64,000 bases of DNA from Sporobacter termitidis DSM 10068. GTDB lineage: Bacteria; Bacillota; Clostridia; Oscillospirales; Oscillospiraceae. The stretch is from positions 62,001-126,000 of the forward strand of contig NZ_FQXV01000012.1 of the NCBI RefSeq assembly GCF_900130065.1, read 5' to 3'. The position numbers were made by a program, and so were the translations under genes. Positions 42,392 through 49,446 of this stretch are shown one piece after another. Position 1 is the first letter of the stretch; each line of letters opens with the position of its first letter. The notes beneath the pieces were generated by a model. That model saw only the letters and a program-made list of their open reading frames with translations. It was not told the DNA's origin and did not search any database.

Positions 42392-43681
42392 CTAATGATC
42401 TGATTCCGGGAGCTCGTCCCATTTGAGGTACCGTTCAATTTTTTTATCGTATTCCAGGAGCCTGAAGGTGAGTTCAATCTGCTGGACGGCGTCGTAATTG
42501 TCGAGACTCAGGTCCATGATTTCCTCGATGCGCTTGAGGTGATAGACCATCGTGTTGCGGTGGAGGTGCAGAGCGCCGGCGGCGTTGGTAATGTTCTTAA
42601 AAGACCGGAGATAGGCGTAGAGGCTGGCGGTGAAATGGGTCTGGTACTCCCTGTCGTGGGCCATGAGCGCCTCCAGGGCCGGGTGGCCGTATTTTTTTAC
42701 GCCCCCCGCGCCGGCGCAGGCCTCCGAGATGTGGTAGATGGCGTATTCCCCGTAGGGGTAGATATACCGGTCGCCGTCCATGTGGGTGCCGACGCGCATG
42801 GCGTCCAGCGCCTGCTCGTAATAAAAGCGGAGCTCGGAGGGCTGGGTGCACCGGCGGGATATGCCGCAGCGGATATTGTATTTTTTCAGAAAGACGCCGA
42901 GGTTTAAAAGCTCGGTTTTAAAAATGTCCCTGGCCCGGGAAAAGCTGGCCGTGATGACGATGTAATTGTTGTAGACGATCGCCCTGCCGCCGCTGATCAT
43001 CTGCTCCAGCGTGTCGCGCATGTAGGACACGGAAAACTGGCGCACGTCGTACTCCCGCACGTCGAAGACGAAAATGTAAATGTTTTTCTTGAGGCCGAGA
43101 TTTAGAAGCCTGACCCGCTCCTCGATGGCCCGGGGGTCGGTCAGCCGCCCCTCCAGGAGGTTCCAGATAAAATCCTCGTAGAGCATTCCCCGGGAATACT
43201 GCCGGAACCGGCTCTTTTGAAGCTCGGCGGAGACGGCGTCGCACAGGAGATTCAAAAGCGGCACGTCCTCCTCGGAAAAGGGCTTTAAATACTCGAGGAC
43301 GGAGACCGTCGCGGCCGTCTTCTCCCCCACCGTCAGCCTTTTGAAGATGCGGGGGTACGCCATGCCGGCGGTCTGATACCGGAAAGCCGCGTCGCTCCGA
43401 TCGATCCGGTCGGCCAGGTTTTCCCGGACGCCGGCGGCGACGGCGTCCGGCGTGAGCAGGCCGTTTTCGCGGAGGGCGTTCCAGTCCTTATCGTCCGGCA
43501 CGTCCACCTCCGACGCCATGGCGAGGGCCTTCCAGCTCTTATCCGTGACGATGAGAGGGTTTTGGAGCATTTTGAAGCCGATTTCAACAATGCTCTGCAG
43601 CCCGCGGTCGCCCGCCAGGGCGCCCAGCAGCTGGGACGCAAACTGCCCGTATGAACCGCTTTTCTCGGTGCCGTTATCCAT
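42392..43681 (-). CDS. PucR/CdaR-type regulator with C-terminal helix-turn-helix
   Basis: This 429-residue regulator has an N-terminal sensor-like part, a central GGDEF-like degenerate region typical of PucR/CdaR proteins (GISRRCTQPSELRFYYEQALDAM) and the C-terminal HTH_30 (AYLRSFKNITNAAGALHLHRNTMVYHLKRIEEIM). The start is the ATG ending at 43681, after GGGGGAG. PucR-family proteins activate catabolic genes (purines, sugar acids, amino acids). The ALDH pair and flavoprotein 2-7 kb away are possible targets, but PadR/DUF2812 lies between, so this link is inference. Confidence 0.85.
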   Translation of the reverse strand: MDNGTEKSGSYGQFASQLLGALAGDRGLQSIVEIGFKMLQNPLIVTDKSWKALAMASEVDVPDDKDWNALRENGLLTPDAVAAGVRENLADRIDRSDAAFRYQTAGMAYPRIFKRLTVGEKTAATVSVLEYLKPFSEEDVPLLNLLCDAVSAELQKSRFRQYSRGMLYEDFIWNLLEGRLTDPRAIEERVRLLNLGLKKNIYIFVFDVREYDVRQFSVSYMRDTLEQMISGGRAIVYNNYIVITASFSRARDIFKTELLNLGVFLKKYNIRCGISRRCTQPSELRFYYEQALDAMRVGTHMDGDRYIYPYGEYAIYHISEACAGAGGVKKYGHPALEALMAHDREYQTHFTASLYAYLRSFKNITNAAGALHLHRNTMVYHLKRIEEIMDLSLDNYDAVQQIELTFRLLEYDKKIERYLKWDELPESDH

Positions 43682-43720
43682 CGTGTCACTCCCCCGGTTT
43701 GAAGTCCGATTCAAGGCGCC

Positions 43721-44926
43721 TCACGCTTTGACAGCCTGTGCGCAGCCGTTGAAGCGCGCAAAGCGCTGAAGCTGCGCGGCCAGCTGCCGGTCAAAACGCT
43801 TTGATTGCTGAAAGCCCGGCTCCGGCCAGAAGTTTTTGACGAGGAGCCGCGCCGCCTTCCTGTCGGCCTCCAGCTCGATCCGGCCGGCGAAGGCGCCGCC
43901 GTAAAGCACCGGCAGCACGTAGTAGCCGAACCTGCGCTGGCTGACCGGCGTGTAAATCTCCCACTTGTAGTCAAAATCGAACAGCGCTTTGATGAGCTTT
44001 CTGTCCCACAGCATATTGTCCAGCGGGGCGAGAAGCTCCAGCCGGCCGTGCCCGCCGCCGCCCTCCAGTATCTCACGCGCGAGGGGCTCGTCCTCCCCCT
44101 GTAAATAAAGCGGCGCCGACAGGCCGTCCACCCGGCAGGCGATGAGCCTGTCCTCCTCCAGGAGCCGGGAGAACGCGCTGTTCCGCTTTTCCGCCGTCAG
44201 CCCGCCAATACCGAGCCAGGCGTCGGAGGGCCTGTTCCAGAGCAGGCCGACGGCGCCGACGCGCCGGGCGATCATCCAGCGGATGAAGTCCGCCTCGGTC
44301 TCGTTCGGGTCCGCCGCGCTCAGGATGCCGGCGCCCAGGGCATCGGACGCCAGGGTATAATACTTCATCGTCCCCTTTTTGTGGTGCAGGACGAGCTCGC
44401 CCCGGAAGTAGAGCGTCTCCAGCGCGGCCCTGGACAGCGGCGCGGGGTTCCAGGACCAGTCCACCTTTCCGGCGCAGTCGATGCCCGCCGAGGCCGCGTT
44501 CAGCGCGGCCACATCCCTGGAGCAGACGAAGCCCCGCTTCCGGATCAGCTCCTTTACCGGGCCGGCCACCGCCTCCACCAGCTCCCGGCTGTGCCCGTGC
44601 TCGGCGTTGTGCCGCCGCGTGCGGGCGAAGTATTTCCAGTCTTCGGCGGCGATAATGGCCATGTTCTTGTCGAAATAGTCCACCAGCGCCCTGTCCTCGT
44701 ACAAAAGCGCGTTCAGCAGCTCCTTCGTAAAGCCGGCCACCCGGGAAAACAGGACAAGCTCCGCGTTTTTCCCGCAGATGTCGATGGGGTCGTACTGAAC
44801 GCATCCGGCCTGGCGGATAAAGTCCAAAACGCCCTGCCTGCCGCTGAATTTGTGCGCGCCCGAAAGCCCCTGCTTTGCCAGCATGAACCGCCGGGCCTGT
44901 TCTACCGTAAACGCGTATGTTTTCAT
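43721..44926 (-). CDS. AlkX/YcaQ-like winged-helix DNA glycosylase family protein
   Basis: This 401-residue protein of the HTH_42 (YcaQ/AlkZ) family unhooks DNA interstrand crosslinks or removes bulky alkyl adducts in characterised members. The catalytic-type Q-x-D is seen at CVQYDPID (Q44-Y-D46), the version found in E. coli YcaQ rather than the Q-x-Q of AlkZ. The tandem winged-helix parts follow (IRWMIARRVGAVGLLW..LLEEDRLIAC) and LLAPLDNMLWDRKLIKALFDFDYKWEIY is a family hallmark. It stands alone. Activity on a given lesion cannot be inferred. Confidence 0.85.
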   Translation of the reverse strand: MKTYAFTVEQARRFMLAKQGLSGAHKFSGRQGVLDFIRQAGCVQYDPIDICGKNAELVLFSRVAGFTKELLNALLYEDRALVDYFDKNMAIIAAEDWKYFARTRRHNAEHGHSRELVEAVAGPVKELIRKRGFVCSRDVAALNAASAGIDCAGKVDWSWNPAPLSRAALETLYFRGELVLHHKKGTMKYYTLASDALGAGILSAADPNETEADFIRWMIARRVGAVGLLWNRPSDAWLGIGGLTAEKRNSAFSRLLEEDRLIACRVDGLSAPLYLQGEDEPLAREILEGGGGHGRLELLAPLDNMLWDRKLIKALFDFDYKWEIYTPVSQRRFGYYVLPVLYGGAFAGRIELEADRKAARLLVKNFWPEPGFQQSKRFDRQLAAQLQRFARFNGCAQAVKA

Positions 44927-45082
44927 GCGCGGCTCTCTTTCGAAATTTTAATCAGATAGATTTACTATATCATATTTACAGAATTTCACAAGAAAGTAAA
45001 AGGCCGGCGGCTCGCTTACATTCGCGAGGCGCCGGCTTTTTTGCCGTATCGATTGTTTTTTGCCCGCCGTCCCCTGTCCGGT

Positions 45083-45529
45083 TCAGCCTCCGGCCTGCAG
45101 CAGGGCGTTTTGCACCGCCATGAGGTAGCCCTTGGAGGTCAGCGTGGCGCCGCTGATAACGTCCACCTGGAGGGACTGGTTTTTGACGACCCTGTCGTAG
45201 AGCGCGTCCCGGGCCGCGGTATCGTTATACTTCATGGACTCCTCCAGCAGCCGGATGCTTACCACGCGGCCGCCCTGCACCGTCACCTGGGCGGAGTTGG
45301 CGCGCCAGCCGTACATGCCGCCCTGATATCCGCCGGTATAGACGCCGTCCCTCAGCCGGCTGAAATCGGCCATATGAAGCGGGACGCCGGCGGCCTCCTT
45401 ATGCTCCTTATCGATTTGCAGCCAGCCGACGAGCGCGGCGGCGGCAATAACGACGGCGGCAAGGACGGCGATAAGACCGGCACGGCGCTTTTTCTTTTTT
45501 CCCGCGCGCACGGCGGCATTGTTTTTCAT
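45083..45529 (-). CDS. FMN-binding domain membrane protein
   Basis: This 148-residue protein has a basic N-terminus and one membrane helix (about 18-37), then an extracytoplasmic FMN-binding domain (DGVYTGGYQGGMYGWRANSAQVTVQGG..). The motif DVISGATLTSKG holds the flavinylation pattern DxxSGA(T/S)x(T/S), so FMN may be covalently bound by an ApbE-type transferase, which is not in the window. It would act in extracytosolic electron transfer. It is 4 bases after the flavodoxin gene, so the two are cotranscribed. Confidence 0.85.
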   Translation of the reverse strand: MKNNAAVRAGKKKKRRAGLIAVLAAVVIAAAALVGWLQIDKEHKEAAGVPLHMADFSRLRDGVYTGGYQGGMYGWRANSAQVTVQGGRVVSIRLLEESMKYNDTAARDALYDRVVKNQSLQVDVISGATLTSKGYLMAVQNALLQAGG

Positions 45530-45533
45530 CCCG

Positions 45534-46067
45534 TCACGCTTCTTTCAGCACTTTTTCCCGCAGCTTGCCGACGACGGTCCCGGTCAGGCGGCGCGCGGTC
45601 TCTTCACTGACACGGTAAGCGCCGATGTCCTTTGTGGTCGGCTTCGGGTCCTGGGGCAGCAGGTCGGCGATGTGGAGGTCAACGACCGCCTCGGGCGCCC
45701 GGCCCGTCTGCTTTTTGAGATTCGCGGAAAGCTTTGTGTTCGAGCCCAGGGAGCCGCCGCTCAGGGAAATGTAAGCGTACCTCTTCGCTTCCTTTTTGAG
45801 CCGGCGGAAATAGGCGCGGAACGGGAAGGCCGCCGTGCCCATCCAGACGGGCCCGACGAAGATCACAAGGTCGTACGGGGCCATACTTTCCGGCCCGGGG
45901 CGCACCTTCGGCGTCCGTCCGAGGACCACGTCCCCGAAGATGGTGGCGTTGGTACGCCGCTTGTCTTCCGTAAGCCTGATGTGCTCGGCCGGGAGCGCCC
46001 CGGCAACGCCTTTGGCCAGGACCTCGTTATTGCCGGTGAGCGAGTATGATATCACCGCGATTTTCAT
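45534..46067 (-). CDS. Flavodoxin-like protein
   Basis: This 177-residue protein has the flavodoxin start MKIAVISYSLTGNNEVLAKGVA with the FMN phosphate loop S-x-T-G-N and PYDLVIFVGPVWMGTAAFPFRAYF. It carries electrons or acts as a quinone-reductase-like flavoprotein. The start is the ATG ending at 46067, behind AAAGGATG; the frame is open further up but then overlaps the TetR gene. It lies between TetR and the FMN-binding protein in one operon, suggesting a redox pair under TetR control. Confidence 0.85.
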   Translation of the reverse strand: MKIAVISYSLTGNNEVLAKGVAGALPAEHIRLTEDKRRTNATIFGDVVLGRTPKVRPGPESMAPYDLVIFVGPVWMGTAAFPFRAYFRRLKKEAKRYAYISLSGGSLGSNTKLSANLKKQTGRAPEAVVDLHIADLLPQDPKPTTKDIGAYRVSEETARRLTGTVVGKLREKVLKEA

Positions 46068-46099
46068 ATTTAACATCCTTTCTTTCGCCTGTTCTCCGT

Positions 46100-46681
46100 T
46101 CATGCCCCGGTATCCATCAGGCCCTTCATTGTGAATTCCGACATGTAATCCAGCACCTGGGGGAAATAGTGCAGGCCGATTTCCGCCTTGTGGGTGTCCA
46201 CGGACACGAGGGCGGCGAAGATGGCCATGATCAGCTCCGGAGAAATATCGCGGCGCATTTTGCCGTCGGCCTGCCATTTCCTGACCACGTCGATGAAGCT
46301 GTCGTACAGGAAATCCACGCACTCCACGGCGTTTTCCTCCCGGTAGTTCTGCTCGAGCTTCTGAAAAACCTCCCTGTTGTACCACTCCCTCAGGATGGGG
46401 TTTTCCAGCATCCCCCGGAGGTTTCGGCCGGTCATCTCCTTCATGACGGCCATGGGGTCTGCCTCCAGGTCCAGCGTATCCAGGATGCTCTTTTTCAGCC
46501 TGACGTTCTCCGCGTTGAACAGCTCCATAAAGAGCTGGTCCTTGGACGTGAAGTAATTATAAAACGTGCCGACGGCCATGCCGGCGGCCTTCATGATTTC
46601 CGCCACGCCGGTGTCCTTAAAGCCCCTGGCGCTGAACAATTCCTTCGCGCACCGTAAAATCTCCGCTTTTTTGTCGGTCAT
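46100..46681 (-). CDS. TetR-family regulator
   Basis: This 193-residue repressor has an N-terminal helix-turn-helix (ILRCAKELFSARGFKDTGVAEIMKAAGMAVGTFYNYFTSKDQLF, about 8-50) and a helical ligand domain. It starts the operon TetR-flavodoxin-FMN-binding protein. A perfect 14 bp inverted repeat with a 6 bp spacer (46714-46747) lies 33 bases upstream and is the likely operator. The inducer is unknown; oxidants, quinones or drugs would fit a flavodoxin operon. Confidence 0.9.
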   Translation of the reverse strand: MTDKKAEILRCAKELFSARGFKDTGVAEIMKAAGMAVGTFYNYFTSKDQLFMELFNAENVRLKKSILDTLDLEADPMAVMKEMTGRNLRGMLENPILREWYNREVFQKLEQNYREENAVECVDFLYDSFIDVVRKWQADGKMRRDISPELIMAIFAALVSVDTHKAEIGLHYFPQVLDYMSEFTMKGLMDTGA

Positions 46682-46713
46682 GCTTCGGCCTCCCGCTTTG
46701 GTTTGCTGGTTTG

Positions 46714-46747
46714 TATCTGAATGAATATTTTTTTATTCATTCAGATA
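46714..46747. promoter_or_regulatory. Perfect inverted-repeat operator of the TetR gene
   Basis: TATCTGAATGAATA (46714-46727) and its exact complement (46734-46747) flank TTTTTT. The position just before the TetR start supports autorepression; GAATGAATA..TATTCATTC is a common TetR-type site. Confidence 0.85.
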
Positions 46748-47079
46748 GTAGCATAAGAAAAGAGCCCCGTCAAGGGGCCCCGGAAATTTTATCACGATGT
46801 GCCGCGCGGCATTGCAGTTGCCCTGCCGCGCCAACGGGAGTGGCGTGCCGGGGTCGTCACGCCCTACGCATAGCATAACGGCATCCCATAGTCCCCGTAC
46901 CGTGTCATTCCTGTAGTCCATACTATGTCATTCCCGCGAAGGCGGGAATCCAGGCCTTCCCCGACAGGGGAAGGCGGCGCGAAGCGCCGGATGGATGACT
47001 CCCGGCGCGCCAGCAAGGCCCCTCATCAGTCGGCTGCGCCGACAGCTTCCCCCAGGGGAAGCCTTGGGGACGCGGGCGC
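46748..47079. repeat. Intergenic repeats between TetR and histidine kinase genes
   Basis: About 330 bases without a gene. It holds a REP half-site (46927-46952), CTTCCCCGACAGGGGAAGG with GGCGCGAAGCGCCGGATGGATGA (46955-46998), CCTCATCAGTCGGCTGCGCCGACAGCTTCCCCCAGGGGAAGCC in part (47021-47065) and GGGTCGTCACGCCCTACG. The same words occur at 35440-35580. Confidence 0.72.
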
Positions 47080-48468
47080 TTATTGCGGCAGCGTGACGAT
47101 GAATTCGCTGCCTTCGCCGGGGGCGCTCTTTGCCGTGACGCTCCCGCCGTGGGCGGTGACGATGGATTTGACGATGGCGAGCCCGATGCCGCTGCCGCCG
47201 GTGTCGCGGCTGCGGGACTTGTCGGCCCGGTAAAAGCGCTCGAAGATATACGGCAGGTCCTCCGGCGCGATGCCGGCGCCTGTATCGCGGACGGAGATGC
47301 AAACGCCGCCGTCGCCCTCGGACGCGGCAACCTCGATCCGGCCGCCGGGGGGCGTATATTTCACGGCGTTTGACAGGAGGTTCACCAAAACCTGCGTCAG
47401 CTTGTCCCTGTCGGCGGACACGGCGATATCCGGCAGGTCCGCTCCGAGCGTGATGCGCTTGGCGGCAAGCTCGCTTTCAAAGCAATCCGCCGCCCGCCGG
47501 ACAAGGGCGTGGAGGTCCACGGGCTCTTTTTGGAGGGCGCGGGTCCCGCCCTCGATCCGGGCGAGATTTTCAAGGTCGGCAACGAGCTTTGACAGGCGGA
47601 CGGTCTCCTCGTGGCAGCTTTTGAGCCGCGCCGCGTCGGGCGCCCAGACGCCGTCCAGCATGGCCTCCAGATGGCTTTGCAGGTTTGCCATGGGGGTGCG
47701 CAGCTCGTGGGCCACGTCGGCGGTGAGCCGCTTGCGGAGCGACTCCTGCTTTTCCAGCTTTTCGGCCAGCGTGTTGATGGCGCCGGCCAGCGCGGCGAGC
47801 TCCGCCGTCGTCGAATCCTCTTGCAGGCGGCTTTCGTAATCGCCGTCCGAGATGCGGTCCGCTGTCCGGATGACGTTGGAGATCGGCTCCGCCAGGCGCT
47901 TTGCCATGACGGCGCCGGCGACGAGGGCCGCGCCGCCCACCAGCGCCATGGCCAGCAGGATGAGAAGATTCAGGGTGTTTAAGTAGCGGATGTCATTGTC
48001 CGTGTAAAAATACGGCCCGTAATAGCCGATAGTCACGGTACCGACGGTTTTGCCGCCTGAGACCACGCCGTAGGTCTTCTCGGTATAGCCCCCGTCGAAG
48101 CCGGCGTCCTGGCGAAGCATGTTGGCGGCCATCGCGTCGAGCATGGCCGCGCACAGACCGCTGTTATGGACCCGGGCGTCCCACAACACGGCGCCGGCGC
48201 TGTTGCTGACGCGGAGGATGAGCCCGTCGCTCATAGCCCCAATGCCGATGCTTTCAAGGCCGCCGATATCCCACCGGCCGCCCCAGTCGGCGTAGCGGAC
48301 AGAGAGCGTCGAGACGATCTCGGTGTTTTTACGGCTTAAATTATCGATGACGTAGCTTGCAAACTGCTTTTTCAGGATGACGTTGGCCAGGACGCCCAGG
48401 AGCGTGAACGTCAAAAGCGTCAGCAGGAGAAAGGCCGCTGTGAGCTTAAACCGCAGTGACCGCTTCAT
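47080..48468 (-). CDS. Sensor histidine kinase
   Basis: This 462-residue membrane kinase has TM1 (about 9-31), an extracytoplasmic sensor (~35-158), TM2 (~160-183), HAMP (to ~235), HisKA with the phosphorylated histidine in DVAHELRTPMANL, the N box VNLLSNAVKYTPPGG and ATP boxes DTGAGIAPEDL and GGSGIGLAIVKSI. It overlaps the response regulator by four bases. It lies downstream of csoR-copA-copZ on the same strand, which hints at copper or envelope sensing, though no metal motif is clear in the sensor. Confidence 0.93.
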   Translation of the reverse strand: MKRSLRFKLTAAFLLLTLLTFTLLGVLANVILKKQFASYVIDNLSRKNTEIVSTLSVRYADWGGRWDIGGLESIGIGAMSDGLILRVSNSAGAVLWDARVHNSGLCAAMLDAMAANMLRQDAGFDGGYTEKTYGVVSGGKTVGTVTIGYYGPYFYTDNDIRYLNTLNLLILLAMALVGGAALVAGAVMAKRLAEPISNVIRTADRISDGDYESRLQEDSTTAELAALAGAINTLAEKLEKQESLRKRLTADVAHELRTPMANLQSHLEAMLDGVWAPDAARLKSCHEETVRLSKLVADLENLARIEGGTRALQKEPVDLHALVRRAADCFESELAAKRITLGADLPDIAVSADRDKLTQVLVNLLSNAVKYTPPGGRIEVAASEGDGGVCISVRDTGAGIAPEDLPYIFERFYRADKSRSRDTGGSGIGLAIVKSIVTAHGGSVTAKSAPGEGSEFIVTLPQ

Positions 48469-49160
48469 CCGGCGCCCCCGATCTTGTAGCCGACCCCGTG
48501 GACGGTCAGCAGATAGCGGGGCGACCGGCCGCCGTCGCCCAGCTTCTGCCGGATGTTTTTGATGTGCGTGTCGATGACCCTGTCGTAGCCGTCAAAATCC
48601 TCGCCCAGCGCCAGCTCTATAAGCTCCGCCCGGGTAAAGGTCTTTTTCGGGTATTTGGCCAGCGTCAGCAGGATGCCGAACTCATTGGGCGTCAGGGGCA
48701 CCGGCGCGCCGGCCTTCAGCACCTCGCGGGTGCGCGCGTCGATGACCACCTCGCCGCCGTACAGCTCGTACGTCTCCAGCGGCGGCGGCGCCGGCGCGCG
48801 CCGCAGCACGGCCTCCACGCGGGCAATGAGCTGGCGGGGCGAAAACGGCTTTGTGACGTAGTCGTCGGCGCCGATGGAGAGCCCGCCGACCACGTCGGCG
48901 TCCTCCACCTTCGCCGTCAGCATGATGATCGGGACGGCCGAATTTTTCCGGAGCTCCCGGCAGACCTCCTCGCCCGTCATGTCGGGCAGCATCAGGTCCA
49001 GGATGACGAGGGCGGGACTGCGCTCGTTAAAGCGGCGCAGGGCGTCGCCCCCGCTGTGGGCCCGGATGGCCGTATACCCCGATCTTTCCAGATAGGAGCT
49101 CACGACCTCGGTGATTTTGGCCTCGTCATCCACGACGAGGACGGTTTTTCCCTGCGTCAT
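48465..49160 (-). CDS. OmpR/PhoB-type response regulator
   Basis: This 231-residue regulator has a receiver domain (VLVVDDEAKIT; phosphorylated Asp55 in LVILDLMLPD; Thr and Lys in IIMLTAK and DYVTKPFSPRQL) and a C-terminal winged helix (LTPNEFGILLTLAKYPKKTFTRAEL..YDRVIDTHIKNIRQKLG). It is coupled to the kinase by an ATGA overlap and starts 26 bases after copZ, so it may be transcribed with the copper genes. Targets are unknown. Confidence 0.93.
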   Translation of the reverse strand: MTQGKTVLVVDDEAKITEVVSSYLERSGYTAIRAHSGGDALRRFNERSPALVILDLMLPDMTGEEVCRELRKNSAVPIIMLTAKVEDADVVGGLSIGADDYVTKPFSPRQLIARVEAVLRRAPAPPPLETYELYGGEVVIDARTREVLKAGAPVPLTPNEFGILLTLAKYPKKTFTRAELIELALGEDFDGYDRVIDTHIKNIRQKLGDGGRSPRYLLTVHGVGYKIGGAG

Positions 49161-49186
49161 CCGCGCGCCTCCCTGTCAGGCCGCCG

Positions 49187-49396
49187 TCACGCGACGACGT
49201 CGTAGCCCTCGTGCTCGATCGTTTCCCGGATTTTAACGGCGTCGAGCACCGTGGGGTCCAGCTCGACGGTGACCGTCTTGTCCTGGAGGCTCACGCCGAC
49301 GCTTTTGACCCCCGTCAGATTCCCGACCGCTTTCTTGATCCTGTTTTCACAGTGGCTGCAGGACATGCCTTCTACCTTGAGGACGATGTTTTGCAT
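49187..49396 (-). CDS. copZ: Copper chaperone (HMA domain), CopZ-like
   Basis: This 69-residue HMA domain protein has the metal-binding motif GMSCSHCENR (10-19) and the ferredoxin-like ending TVELDPTVLDAVKIRETIEHEGYDV. It delivers Cu(I) to CopA, whose gene is 50 bases upstream on the same strand. The start is the ATG ending at 49396, behind AAAGGAGA. Both regulator types (CsoR before, two-component system after) surround it. Confidence 0.92.
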   Translation of the reverse strand: MQNIVLKVEGMSCSHCENRIKKAVGNLTGVKSVGVSLQDKTVTVELDPTVLDAVKIRETIEHEGYDVVA

Positions 49397-49446
49397 TGTA
49401 AATTCTCCTTTGATTTGATTGAAGTGAATGAATCGGGCTTTGCCCG

